The notes: a model not told the origin generated them from the letters alone. Counted from the first letter of the stretch, positions 7,688 through 16,445 are shown. The stretch is DNA of 64,000 bases from Leptospira koniambonensis (GCF_004769555.1 NZ_RQFY01000006.1:310001-374000), one strand, 5' to 3'. Made by a program: numbers and translations.

Positions 7688-8220
7688 AACACTTTATAGT
7701 TTCTTTGTTAATATTATTGTTCTTATCTAATTGCGGAACATTGCAATTATCCGAGCCGAAGATAGCAAGCTTTGATGAAAAAGCTTCGGATGTTAAGAAT
7801 CGCGTACTGATTGTGGAAACGAATGCATCATTGGTGCGTTTAAATGGTCAGAATCCTCCTAAGTTAAACGACAATGAAAAAACGTATAGTTTGTCTGGAA
7901 TATTTTTCGTAACTCCTGGAGAATACGATGCAGAGTTGGATTTTTTTGATTTCAAAAGAAGACTCGGAGGAGGATTAATGCCTCTCCGAATTCAAGCAAA
8001 GAAGGGTGAAGCGATTATACTCTGCCCAGAAATAGAAATGAATATACTTTCTTCGAATAAGTGGCGACCTTTCTATGTGAGGTTGGCCGATTACCATGAT
8101 CTATTCAAGACTGTGTTTATGAAGGATATAGGTTCAGATCATAATGTTTTAATATTTGATAAATTATGTTCAGAAGTTGCAGCACCATTGAAGGAATACG
8201 GGAAGGCTTTGCCAAAGTAA
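7684..8220 (+). CDS. Lipoprotein, unknown function
   Basis: The 178-residue product has a signal ending FLSNCG (relaxed lipobox with Asn before Cys). The mature sequence has a FVTPGEYDAELDF segment and beta-strand-rich stretches. PGEY followed by a strand is often seen in PEGA-like or carboxypeptidase-regulatory-like folds, but the match is weak. It is coupled to the preceding PEGA-like lipoprotein by the ATGA overlap, suggesting that they form a pair. No catalytic motif is visible. Confidence 0.6.
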   Translation: MKHFIVSLLILLFLSNCGTLQLSEPKIASFDEKASDVKNRVLIVETNASLVRLNGQNPPKLNDNEKTYSLSGIFFVTPGEYDAELDFFDFKRRLGGGLMPLRIQAKKGEAIILCPEIEMNILSSNKWRPFYVRLADYHDLFKTVFMKDIGSDHNVLIFDKLCSEVAAPLKEYGKALPK

Positions 8221-8309
8221 AACTAGAAAGCAACAAACCATTCTGGAATGAATATTGAAAAAGCGAAAAATAAGATTTACATCAAAATAAATTAATCAAA
8301 GGAAAAATA

Positions 8310-8750
8310 ATGAGAAAAGAAAATCATCGATCGCAAATAAAGGCGGTCTTAATTGTCTTGGCATTTCTTTCGCAACTAGTTACTTGTAAGAAAGATGGTG
8401 GAATGGATAGCGATACCGAAGGATTGCTGATGTATTCTTTACTTCCGTCAAATTATTCAGTGACAGTATACGGAGGCGCACTAAGCTTAACAGCAGGTGA
8501 AGAAGTAACGGTGGAAATATTTAGTGGGGCAAATTGTTTATCTGGCAATAAACTTAAAACGCTTGTTTTTATAGTACCGGCGAATGGATTTGCAAACACA
8601 TTATCCGGAAGTCTCGGATTAAGTGGAGTCTATTCGACGAAAGCATATGAATCAGCAAACACGAGCAATACAACGGCTTGCTCTACGGCTAATATTTATC
8701 AAGGACGATCGTTGAGTTGTACGGTGACTGGCGCAATTTTTTGCAGTTAA
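8310..8750 (+). CDS. Small Ser/Thr/Gly-rich lipoprotein, unknown function
   Basis: The 146-residue product has an aaagga site before ATG 8310, a basic start and a hydrophobic run ending LVTCK (lipobox-like). The mature part is Ser/Thr/Gly/Ala-rich with about five cysteines, including ANCLSG, TACSTAN, LSCTV and the terminal FCS, pointing to a disulphide-bonded external protein. It lies 89 bp after the preceding lipoprotein and is followed by a clear terminator at 8783-8825. Confidence 0.6.
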   Translation: MRKENHRSQIKAVLIVLAFLSQLVTCKKDGGMDSDTEGLLMYSLLPSNYSVTVYGGALSLTAGEEVTVEIFSGANCLSGNKLKTLVFIVPANGFANTLSGSLGLSGVYSTKAYESANTSNTTACSTANIYQGRSLSCTVTGAIFCS

Positions 8751-8782
8751 TAATGACAATACGTACTAACCTTTTTGATAGA

Positions 8783-8825
8783 GAAAAAGTAAGGCTCGAA
8801 TATTCGGGCTTTGCTTTCTTTTTTC
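8783..8825 (+). terminator. Intrinsic terminator
   Basis: The stem aaggctcgaa / ttcgggcttt around a TA loop (two G-U type pairs) is followed by gctttctttttt. It has the standard shape of a rho-independent terminator on the plus strand, 33 bp after the 8310 gene. The T-run runs straight into the IS3 remnant. Confidence 0.7.
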
Positions 8826-9076
8826 AAAATCGTTCGTATATTTACAACGGATTCAGATCATTCTGAGCGAATTGCTCCAGACTTAGTAAGACGTAATTTC
8901 AATGTAGAATCTAAGAATCGAACTTGGGTATCTGATATCACGTAAATAAAGTGTTTTAGGGCTGGCTTTATCTCTGTGTGATCTTAGATTTGTATTCGAG
9001 AAAAGTAATAGATTGGTCTCTGAGCAACAAGAATGACTCCGAATTCGTTTTCAAACTTACTGATGAATCATTATAA
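8826..9076 (+). pseudogene. IS3-family transposase (orfB) internal remnant
   Basis: The plus strand reads FTTDSDHSERIAPDLV, then RRNF, then NRTWVSDIT and a stop at 8943. After a frame change it continues KVF-stop-GWLYLCVILDLYSRKV and IDWSLSNKNDSEFV. The motifs R-F...WV-DIT and LDLYSRKVIGW belong to the catalytic core of IS3-type orfB; the Asp of DIT and the Asp of LDLYSR are the first two of the DDE triad (family knowledge). The third residue and both ends are missing. At least one frameshift and one nonsense codon make it inactive. The next gene's apparent 5' end (ATG 9033) lies within this remnant. Confidence 0.7.
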
Positions 9077-9689
9077 TAAATTTGTTATTATATTTTTTTT
9101 GTTTTTCTCTTTATTCTGTTACAAAGAACAAGAAGATAAAGACCACGTTCCAAAATACCCGGTGGAGATGCCTGGAGTTTGGAAAGAAGTAGGGGTGAAT
9201 GAATTAAGATCTGGTAATACATTCGCATTTTCTAAAAATGGGACCGTCGTTTACATAGTTGACCCAGCAGTTTGTATAAAAAGAGAAAGAGCTATGATTG
9301 GTGAATATCTTTGGAGTAAAGCTGGTCTTCATATTTATTTTTATAAATTCCTCCAATTAGAAGGTGGCGATCTCGAAAAAGTTAAAAAGAAATGCGAGTC
9401 TGGAAACCCAGATGTAAAGTTTGAAGAGAGGCTCGCTATATTGAATTCAGGTAGTATAAAGTTTATACAGTACGGTGACTTCAAAGAGAAGAAGACGAAT
9501 TATGATTTTGATGATCTTATTACCTTTAGAAATGGAGGGAACGAATTTTACCGATTTAGCGCATTTCCAGAACATTTTCAAGAGATTGTAGATCATGAAA
9601 TTAAGGGTGAAAGAAGATTAATTTTGAAAAAAGGAAATGTGCATATTCTGAATAATACAGCAAAAGATATTATATTTAGTCTCGATTAG
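9063..9689 (+). CDS. Putative lipoprotein or secreted protein, unknown function
   Basis: The start is placed at ATG 9063 (MNHYNKFVII) because the upstream ATG 9033 belongs to the transposase remnant. A hydrophobic run of ~14 residues ends FSLFCYK, a possible but poor lipobox. The mature 190 residues include VWKEVGVNELRSG, AFSKNGTVVYI and GEYLWSKAG, resembling the strand pattern of small beta-sandwich or lipocalin-like stress proteins, but no family is assigned. The promoter may have been supplied by, or moved with, the insertion sequence. A hairpin follows at 9703-9726. Confidence 0.55.
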   Translation: MNHYNKFVIIFFLFFSLFCYKEQEDKDHVPKYPVEMPGVWKEVGVNELRSGNTFAFSKNGTVVYIVDPAVCIKRERAMIGEYLWSKAGLHIYFYKFLQLEGGDLEKVKKKCESGNPDVKFEERLAILNSGSIKFIQYGDFKEKKTNYDFDDLITFRNGGNEFYRFSAFPEHFQEIVDHEIKGERRLILKKGNVHILNNTAKDIIFSLD

Positions 9690-9702
9690 GGATTTTTAAT
9701 GT

Positions 9703-9726
9703 TGAGATGCCAAAAAAAGCATCTCA
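9703..9726. terminator. Hairpin between converging coding tails
   Basis: The arms tgagatgc and gcatctca form a perfect 8-pair stem with an A-rich 8-base loop, followed by cttta on the plus strand. The position 13 bp after the 9063 gene stop suggests a weak terminator. Its right arm contains the stop codon of the minus-strand remnant. Confidence 0.5.
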
Positions 9727-9942
9727 CTTTATCGGATTAGAAGTTTTCCAATATTCTTGATAACTTGCTGGAATACCTATATCTCTAAATTGTTTTATCT
9801 TAACTGAATCACCTTCGTAATAAATATCCGCAAATAAATTTCCCTCGCCTGCAAATTGTTCCATGGTTCCTGAATAAGTATTTATTGATCCGATCCTTTT
9901 GTATCGGTTAGTGTCTAATGTTGAAAGGCGGATTTTTAGATG
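9724..9942 (-). pseudogene. C-terminal remnant of an unidentified minus-strand gene
   Basis: Read on the complement to the TGA at 9726-9724, the frame gives LDTNRYKRIGSINTYSG, then TMEQFAGEGNLFADIYY, then QFRDIGIPASYQEYW. This is about 70 residues of stop-free sequence with a normal amino-acid mix. It has no start: the frame runs back into the opposite-strand ATP-grasp gene. I read it as the last part of a gene whose front was lost where the 9940 gene now begins. Family not recognised. Confidence 0.45.
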
Positions 9943-11202
9943 GAAACTACCCTGGCGGAAATATTAAACGAAAAATGCTCTTGCTCCACTTTAAACAAAG
10001 AGCACTTGCAGGAAGAAATACATAAATTTCCGGTTACTGAAATAAAGACCAAAGGGATCGAACATTTCTATTCCGAAACCCCTTCTTTTATAAATGAAAA
10101 GGATAAAGAAGCTATCCAAGAAGTACTTAATTCTATTCGGAATGCATTGAAATTGCCTAATGTTCGAAAGAAGATTCTGGATAATTATGATGGCGATAAT
10201 ACTACAAAGGGCATTACTGGCGGGGTATTTTTAAGTCTGGATTTCCATCAGACAAAAGAAGGCCCTAAATTAATCGAGATCAATACGAATGCCGGTGGGG
10301 CCTATTTACAATTAAAACTTTTAGAAGCACAAATCAGATGTTGTAAGGCAGTAGATATTGCAATGCCAAATGTAAAGGCCTTACAAGATTTGGAGGAAAA
10401 GTTCTATTCCATATTTATGCAGGAATGGGCATCAAACAATCGAGTAGGTCAACCGAACTTTATTGCTATCGTAGATGAAAATCCTTCCGACCAGTTTTTA
10501 TACCCTGAGTTTTTGTTGTTTCGGGATTTGTTTAGCTCCAAAGGGATTCACTCAGAAATTTTGGATCCTAGTCAGATCGTCTTAGTCGGTAATGATCTCT
10601 TCTTCGAGGGGAATAAGATAGATTTGATCTATAATAGATTGACCGATTTTCATCTTTCGAGCGATCCAAATTTAAAAATCCGTCAATCATGGGAAAACGG
10701 ACATGTAATAGTAACTCCAAGTCCTATTGATTACGAACTATATGCCCGAAAATCAAATTTGTCTCTTCTGTCTGATCATGATTTTCTAATAAAAGCAGGA
10801 CTTGATAAAAAAGATTTAGAAATTCTAATGAGTGCAATTCCCAAAACTAAGATGGTGAGCTTAGAAAATGCAGAAGAACTTTGGGAAAACAGAAAACGTA
10901 TATTTTTTAAACCTAAAGAAGGTTTTGGAAGTAAGGCAGCCTATTACGGAGGAAAACTTACTAAAAGTAAATTTTCCGAGATCATAAATGGAGAATATAT
11001 AAGCCAAGAGTTTGTGCCTCCTTCGGTTAGGGTCACTTCTATTTCCGGAGAAGAAAGGGAATTGAAAATGGATATTAGGGCTTATATCTATGACGACCAA
11101 GTTTTGCTTTTAGCTAGTCGTTTGTACCAAGGTCAGACTACTAATTTCAGGACGCAGGGAGGAGGATTCTCCCCCCTATACTCTTTACCTGAAATTCTGT
11201 AG
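9940..11202 (+). CDS. Circularly permuted ATP-grasp family protein
   Basis: The 420-residue product has GGVFLSLDFH and LIEINTNAGGAY in the first third (an ATP-grasp metal/ATP-site element), VDENP and YPEF in the middle, and RIFFKPKEGFGSKAA at ~320 (ATP-binding Lys and Gly-rich loop). It closes with RLYQGQTTNFRTQGGGF at the end. The permuted order and the QTTNFRT-GGGF ending are typical of the CP-ATP-grasp (DUF407-like) group, which makes amide bonds from ATP-activated carboxylates. The substrate is not evident. The start has an aaaggcgg site ~10 bases upstream. The 3' end overlaps the convergent hydroxylase gene by 18 bp, leaving no room for a terminator. Confidence 0.65.
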   Translation: METTLAEILNEKCSCSTLNKEHLQEEIHKFPVTEIKTKGIEHFYSETPSFINEKDKEAIQEVLNSIRNALKLPNVRKKILDNYDGDNTTKGITGGVFLSLDFHQTKEGPKLIEINTNAGGAYLQLKLLEAQIRCCKAVDIAMPNVKALQDLEEKFYSIFMQEWASNNRVGQPNFIAIVDENPSDQFLYPEFLLFRDLFSSKGIHSEILDPSQIVLVGNDLFFEGNKIDLIYNRLTDFHLSSDPNLKIRQSWENGHVIVTPSPIDYELYARKSNLSLLSDHDFLIKAGLDKKDLEILMSAIPKTKMVSLENAEELWENRKRIFFKPKEGFGSKAAYYGGKLTKSKFSEIINGEYISQEFVPPSVRVTSISGEERELKMDIRAYIYDDQVLLLASRLYQGQTTNFRTQGGGFSPLYSLPEIL

Positions 11203-11991
11203 ATCTGGTTTTGTAGAAGTTAATTCTGCAAAAGTTTTTTCATATTCCGGATGAACTGTCCCAAATAGATAGTCCCAAACAGTTGTATAAAGTCCGTAAT
11301 TATAACGGAAACTTTGGTGATGCATATCATGGTTGGTATTTGAGTTCACAAGTTTTAAGATCTTATTTGTACCCATCCAATGCGGAAAAATTTCATAACC
11401 ACTATGGCCTAAAACATTTCGTATGATCTGAAATGTCATGAAAATCATCAGGGCCAAAGGGTGAACAGGAAATAATAAAGCCACGATTGGCATGATGAGG
11501 GAATGAATTAATGCCTCCCAAGGACTGAAAGAATAAGCGGTCCAAGGAGAAGGTGTAACCGAATCATGATGCACCTTATGAAATCTTTTATATAACAAAC
11601 GAGTATGCATTAATCTATGTGTCCAATAAAAGTAAAAGTCCTGGATCCCTAAGATCAAAATTGTGCTTAGGATCAAATATCCCCAGCCATGATCTTCTAT
11701 ACGTTCGTAAAACTTAAAGTATCCATATTTTCTAAATAAAAATACGATCAGAGTTACTGAAGTATAAACGATCACTGAAGAAACAGAATATAGAAATTCT
11801 TTTTTGAACTGAGACGGTTTTGCATTCTTCTCTTGGATCTTTCTAAATTGAAACGGATGTTTCCAAATATAAAAGACCAAAAACGCAATACCTGCGAATA
11901 GAAAGTATCTTAAGAAATCTATTAGAAATATGATTGGGATTTGAGGAACCAAATCCATCATATATTGAAATAATTGTTTGTGAAAGTTCAT
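11185..11991 (-). CDS. Fatty-acid hydroxylase/sterol desaturase family membrane enzyme
   Basis: The 268-residue product has 4-6 hydrophobic segments and the three-part di-iron histidine signature HRLMH, HKVHH and NHDMHH in the usual order and spacing. This family inserts hydroxyls or double bonds into lipids or sterol-like substrates at the membrane using O2. A WTAYSFSPWEA segment and the second membrane pair are also typical. AAAGGA lies 7 bases before the ATG. It sits 106 bp downstream of the AraC-type regulator on the same strand and may be its target (inferred). The substrate is not predictable from sequence. Confidence 0.8.
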   Translation of the reverse strand: MNFHKQLFQYMMDLVPQIPIIFLIDFLRYFLFAGIAFLVFYIWKHPFQFRKIQEKNAKPSQFKKEFLYSVSSVIVYTSVTLIVFLFRKYGYFKFYERIEDHGWGYLILSTILILGIQDFYFYWTHRLMHTRLLYKRFHKVHHDSVTPSPWTAYSFSPWEALIHSLIMPIVALLFPVHPLALMIFMTFQIIRNVLGHSGYEIFPHWMGTNKILKLVNSNTNHDMHHQSFRYNYGLYTTVWDYLFGTVHPEYEKTFAELTSTKPDLQNFR

Positions 11992-12097
11992 GTTCGATCC
12001 TTTGCTCCTAAAGGGCTTTATGGATCATTAGAACATTTTTTCAGATTTGAATCCGATGGATTTCGGACAATTGCTGATCGATTCCGGATTCGATCGG

Positions 12098-13150
12098 TTA
12101 TTTTGTTGAACTTCTTTGTTTTCTGAAATCGCTTGGGGTCATTCCTACTATTTCTTTAAATGCTCTATTGAATGGAGCAAGGGACCCGTATCCTAAATCC
12201 ATTGCGACTCTAAGCACTTGAAAATCATTTTTGTCAGGATTAGAAAGTATAATCTTTGCTTCCTGTATTCTATAATGATTTAGGAATTCGTTGAAGTTTC
12301 GGTATCCTAAACCTTTATTGATAAGCCTACGTACCTTCTTCTCTGGAACGTTTAACTGTTTTGCTAAAGCTAAGATGGTCAGGCTTTCTTGCAGAAATAT
12401 CTTTTGATCTTTTAAGAGAGAATCCAGTTTTTTGGTTAAGCCTTCATCCAAGAGTTCTTCGGCTGTTTCTTCTTTTTGTATTTCTCCGTTTGGAAATACA
12501 TTCTCTCTAAATTGGAAGATCCTAAATGAGATAAAAAATACCAATACGAATATGAAAGAAGAATTGATCAGATCTAATTGTGAAGAATACCCAGCGTCCT
12601 TAGTGATCACTTCCATCAATACGACAGACATGCTATAAAGTCCTGTCACCCATGAGAAAATGACCCTGAATTCTCTTCTAGATTCCAGTAAGTCTATATT
12701 TTTATCCTTTAAAACTCTTCCTAAGGTGAGTAGAATTAGTCCAAGGTAGAATACCTGAGGCATACTGAATAAAACTTTGGAAAATACGGAGCCTTGGTTT
12801 CGAATATCTGAGGCAAGAAAAACATAAAAACAGAATGTATTTAAAGAAAGGAAGAGTATGCCATGCCAGACTTTCAGTTTGAACCCATCTTCAAATAGGC
12901 TGGATACAAATAGATAAAAAAGTACGGAAACTGAAAAGCATCCAGTATGGACAAGTACCAGAACGAATATATTTGTAGAATGATCCAACCAAGGGCAAAT
13001 AAAATAAGCGATCAAAGAAGAAGTGAATAAACTCCCAAGAATACTTTGAGTGCTGAGTTTTACTCGGATTAGAAAGTTTAAGATTAAAAAGCCTAACTGG
13101 GCGATCGTAGCAGCTTTCAAATAATGGATCAGATCTGAAGTTTCAAACAT
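12098..13150 (-). CDS. AraC-family transcriptional regulator with N-terminal membrane domain
   Basis: I start at ATG 13150 (MFETSDLIHYL). A TTG at 13195 would add 15 residues but has no ribosome-binding site, and a truncated relative at 22738-22797 begins with the same MFET directly at an ATG. Residues ~1-205 hold six to seven hydrophobic segments. The C-terminal ~105 residues form the double helix-turn-helix: LTILALAKQLNVPEKKVRRLINKG, then FNEFLNHYRIQEAKIIL, then VAMDLGYGSLAPFNRAFKEIVGMTPSDFRK. A membrane sensor fused to an AraC DNA-binding domain is common in Leptospira. It is divergent from the 13268 gene across ~118 bp and upstream of the hydroxylase gene. Confidence 0.85.
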   Translation of the reverse strand: MFETSDLIHYLKAATIAQLGFLILNFLIRVKLSTQSILGSLFTSSLIAYFICPWLDHSTNIFVLVLVHTGCFSVSVLFYLFVSSLFEDGFKLKVWHGILFLSLNTFCFYVFLASDIRNQGSVFSKVLFSMPQVFYLGLILLTLGRVLKDKNIDLLESRREFRVIFSWVTGLYSMSVVLMEVITKDAGYSSQLDLINSSFIFVLVFFISFRIFQFRENVFPNGEIQKEETAEELLDEGLTKKLDSLLKDQKIFLQESLTILALAKQLNVPEKKVRRLINKGLGYRNFNEFLNHYRIQEAKIILSNPDKNDFQVLRVAMDLGYGSLAPFNRAFKEIVGMTPSDFRKQRSSTK

Positions 13151-13267
13151 TTTGAATGGATTTGATATTTCTACATCGTTTAGGATCTCTTTCAATCGAA
13201 AATTTCAAATGGAAAAGGGCATTTTGAGTGAACAAATCGTCTCATAACTTTTGTAAGGATGGAACTG

Positions 13268-14557
13268 ATGGCTGTATCTAACGCTTCAAATTCGGATTAT
13301 TTATTTGTGGATGATCCGACACTATCCAAGTTAATCCCACTCTTGGACGTTTGGTCATTTTCATTCCCGGAGTCTGAATTTGCGATATTTGATTGCGATC
13401 TAAAATGCATTCATTTTAAATTGTCTTCTTTTTGCGACATATCTTCCACAAAAGATTTTTTGGGAAAAAAATATTCCGAATTCGGTCCGGAATTTTTACT
13501 AATCGAAGATGATAAATTCAGTCAAGTTTTAAATGGGGCTTCTTTTGAAATTGAAAGTAATTTCGGAGATAGAATTCTACAAATCCGGATCTCTTACATG
13601 AAACTTTTCGATCAGGATTCAGGCTTGATCTTTTTGGCGTTTGTGGATCGTACGAAAGAAAATATTAAAATACGAAACGTTTCGAATTTTACTGAGAAAC
13701 AAATTTCCTTCTTAAAGCAGGAACAGTCCCTATACAGGGAGATCATTTCCATATTCAATTGGAGGCAAGAGATTGAAGGAAAAGGCGGAAATAAGATCTG
13801 GATGCAGCAAGCTCTTCCAAATTTGAATACTTCTCTTATGCAGGGATCTGGGATCGGAGCATTAATCACTTCCTTAGGAGCCGTGTTCGAAACGGCTCAA
13901 AAGGATGATAATAATGCGATCGTTCCTCTTGCTTTTATGGATTTATTGGAAGAGAATTTTCATGTTACTAAAAGATTGATCAAAACGATGGCGGATGCTC
14001 AGATTGTTTTCGAAGGAAATTATCTAAATACGGAAGAAACTTCTTTATCGGAAGCGATAAAGATCGTAGATGAACAAGTGGATTATCTGGACGATATGCT
14101 TCAGATCAAAAAGCAGCACGTAGTAATGTCTGTTCTAAAAAAATTGGAATCCCCAAAGATCGTTATTAGCAAGGACGCTTTAAAGACGATAGTCCGGGAG
14201 ATACTCATCAATGCGATGAAATATTCTCCGGACGGTGCTGAAATTATTATTCTTTATCTTAGAACTGATAATAATTTTATTATGAAGTTTATCAATCCTC
14301 CCAATTATAAAGAGATCGAGAACTTAGATTGTAAAAATTCGGAAGAGATTGCCTTATTCCAACCCTTCTTCCGATTGAAAAAGGCAGTCGACGAAAGATA
14401 TTCCAAAGAGGAATTCGGGATCGGTTTAGGTCTTCCTATCGTAAGAAAACTAGCGGAAGATATGAAAGCTAGAGTTTATTTTACCGTCACAAAGTCCAAT
14501 ATTTATGAAAAGGAAGAAAGGGAAGTCTGCACTTCTTTACAGTTCCCAATGATCTAA
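13268..14557 (+). CDS. GHKL ATPase, histidine-kinase-like, without an evident phospho-acceptor His
   Basis: An aagga site 8-9 bases upstream favours ATG 13268 over ATG 13259. The product is ~429 residues. The N-terminal ~140 residues look PAS-like (sensor). A helical linker follows, where a normal kinase has its H-box; here the equivalent reads MQGSGIGALITSL. A HATPase_c domain then has an N-box (EILINAMKYSPDGAE) and a G-box (GIGLGLPIVRKL). The C-terminal half is paralogous to the 22797-24065 protein. It converges on cheB with a 2-bp gap. It may sense a signal for this chemotaxis system, or act as a kinase using an unusual residue (inference). Confidence 0.7.
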   Translation: MAVSNASNSDYLFVDDPTLSKLIPLLDVWSFSFPESEFAIFDCDLKCIHFKLSSFCDISSTKDFLGKKYSEFGPEFLLIEDDKFSQVLNGASFEIESNFGDRILQIRISYMKLFDQDSGLIFLAFVDRTKENIKIRNVSNFTEKQISFLKQEQSLYREIISIFNWRQEIEGKGGNKIWMQQALPNLNTSLMQGSGIGALITSLGAVFETAQKDDNNAIVPLAFMDLLEENFHVTKRLIKTMADAQIVFEGNYLNTEETSLSEAIKIVDEQVDYLDDMLQIKKQHVVMSVLKKLESPKIVISKDALKTIVREILINAMKYSPDGAEIIILYLRTDNNFIMKFINPPNYKEIENLDCKNSEEIALFQPFFRLKKAVDERYSKEEFGIGLGLPIVRKLAEDMKARVYFTVTKSNIYEKEEREVCTSLQFPMI

Positions 14558-14559
14558 AA

Positions 14560-15639
14560 TTAATAACGACTTCCGTTATGCCCTGCTCTTGAAAGGATTT
14601 CGGAAGCTATTTTTCTTAAAGGTAATATTGTTTCTGCCGCCCCCAATTCGATCGCTTCTTTGGGCATTCCGAATACGATAGAGCTGGATTCGTCTTGAGC
14701 AACGGTATATGCTCCTGTGTTTTTCATCTCTAATAATCCTCTGGCGCCGTCGTCTCCCATTCCGGTCATTATGATCCCTAAAGAATTTTTGCCGACTTGC
14801 CTCGAAACAGAACGAAAAAGTACGTCTACGGATGGGCGATGCCGATTGATCGGAGGACCGTCCTTTAAATCTACATAAAATCTAGCTCCGCTCATTCGAA
14901 CAGTCATGTGTCGGTTTCCGGGGGCGATCACCACTCTACCTGGAGAAATTTCATCTCCCTGTTCCGCTTCTTTCACCTCTAATTGACAGATTGAATTTAA
15001 ACGTTTAGCGAATTGGGCCGTGAATTTTTCGGGCATATGTTGTACGATCGCGATAGGAGGAGAAAGAGGAGGAAGTTCGGTAAGGATAGTTTCTAACGCA
15101 TTTGTTCCTCCCGTCGAAGTTCCGATTGCGACTAATTTCCAGGTTGTATCCGCAGAAATCCCATGATTCTGCGATGGCTTGGATACCTGTATACGGTTCG
15201 AGTCATGACTATTATGAATTACTAATTTAGAAATCCTGGATTGAGAAGCGGCATGAACTATCCTCAAGAAAGATTCGGCAGATTCTTCTAAAAACCCACC
15301 TACGTTTAATTTCGGTTTGGAAATAACGTCTACAGCTCCGGAACTGATTGCTTCCATTGTGATTTTGGCGCCTTCCATGGTAAGGGAAGAACAGATCACA
15401 ATCGGAGTTGGTCTTTCCGCCATGATCTTTTTTAAAAAGGAAATACCGTCCATCCTTGGCATTTCGATATCCAGAATGATCACATCCGGCCATACGTTTT
15501 GCATTTTCTGCAACGCGAATATAGGATCAGAAGCGGTTAAAATTTCGGACACATTGGGGTCTTTTGTAAGGATTGCGCTTAAATTCTGTCGAACGACTGC
15601 CGAGTCGTCCACGATCATCACAATATAATGTCCGTTCAT
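14560..15639 (-). CDS. cheB: Chemotaxis protein-glutamate methylesterase/glutaminase CheB
   Basis: The 359-residue product has a receiver domain (VDDSAVVRQ, phospho-Asp 57 in ILDIEMPRMDG, then SKPKLN) and a C-terminal methylesterase domain. The catalytic triad motifs are GTSTGGTNA (Ser), IVQHMPEKF (His) and GMGDDGARG (Asp). It removes methyl groups from receptor glutamates when phosphorylated by CheA, providing adaptation. Last gene of the operon; its ATG overlaps the cheR stop by 4 bp. Confidence 0.93.
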   Translation of the reverse strand: MNGHYIVMIVDDSAVVRQNLSAILTKDPNVSEILTASDPIFALQKMQNVWPDVIILDIEMPRMDGISFLKKIMAERPTPIVICSSLTMEGAKITMEAISSGAVDVISKPKLNVGGFLEESAESFLRIVHAASQSRISKLVIHNSHDSNRIQVSKPSQNHGISADTTWKLVAIGTSTGGTNALETILTELPPLSPPIAIVQHMPEKFTAQFAKRLNSICQLEVKEAEQGDEISPGRVVIAPGNRHMTVRMSGARFYVDLKDGPPINRHRPSVDVLFRSVSRQVGKNSLGIIMTGMGDDGARGLLEMKNTGAYTVAQDESSSIVFGMPKEAIELGAAETILPLRKIASEILSRAGHNGSRY

Positions 15640-16445
15640 ATCTTTTGGTAAACTGATGTCCGCATGAGTTTGAAATTGCTGCGGATGCCGGTTAAGGATT
15701 CGGAATGGCCTATGATCAGAATAGAACCCGGGGAGAGTACGGATTCGATCTTATCTATTATCATTTGTTTTTCTTTCGATTCGAAATAGATCATTACATT
15801 TCTTAGAAATACCAAATTCGGTTGAAAACTTCCAGGCAATTTTTCCAAGGTTGTAAGATTTGCCACTTCGAAACGTATTCTTGATCGGATTTCCTTTGCA
15901 AAAGTAAAATACCCAGTATATTCTTCTCTTCCCTTCAAACAATATCGTTTTAAATAATGACCGGGTATCTGTTCCGATCCTTGTAAGGGGTAAAAACCGT
16001 TTCTTGCTTTTTCTATACTATCATTGCAGATATCCGTACCCAAGATAGACCAGCTATCCGAGCCCAACTTATCCTGCATGATCAACGCTGCACTGTATGC
16101 TTCTTCTCCGGTAGAAGCGGCTGCACTCCAAATTTTAGTAGGAGGATTATCATGATTTGATAATATGTTTTCTAAAAACGTATAGTGTTCAGATTCTCGA
16201 AAGAAGTGAGTCACATGAGTGGTGATCAAACTGATGAAAATATTTCTCTCGCCTACATTATGATCGCTTTTGATGATATCTAGATATTCTCCATAAGAAG
16301 AACAATTGCAAGCCCTGACCCGCCTGGATAAGCGACTTGCGATCAAGTTTTTCTTTTTTTCGCCCATGCGGATCCCCGTATATTTGAATATCAGGTCTGC
16401 GAAGGATACATATTCAGATTGGCTAAGGTTTATGTTCGCACTCAT
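15636..16445 (-). CDS. cheR: Chemotaxis protein methyltransferase CheR
   Basis: The 269-residue product has the helical N-terminal domain with KNLIASRLSRRVR and the SAM-binding fold with WSAAASTGEEAYS. It continues with LGTDICNDSIEKARNG, a beta-subdomain and NVMIYF before GHSESL. It methylates receptor glutamates with S-adenosylmethionine. Both ends overlap the neighbours (ATGA with cheW, ATGA with cheB). The receptor in this operon ends in a sequence fitting the CheR-docking pentapeptide pattern, so the two may interact directly (inference). Confidence 0.93.
   Translation of the reverse strand: MSANINLSQSEYVSFADLIFKYTGIRMGEKKKNLIASRLSRRVRACNCSSYGEYLDIIKSDHNVGERNIFISLITTHVTHFFRESEHYTFLENILSNHDNPPTKIWSAAASTGEEAYSAALIMQDKLGSDSWSILGTDICNDSIEKARNGFYPLQGSEQIPGHYLKRYCLKGREEYTGYFTFAKEIRSRIRFEVANLTTLEKLPGSFQPNLVFLRNVMIYFESKEKQMIIDKIESVLSPGSILIIGHSESLTGIRSNFKLMRTSVYQKI

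Noticed and set aside
9033..9062. Start of the 9063 gene at ATG 9033
   Set aside because: This stretch is part of the IS3 transposase remnant in another frame, and the later ATG gives a direct signal-peptide start.
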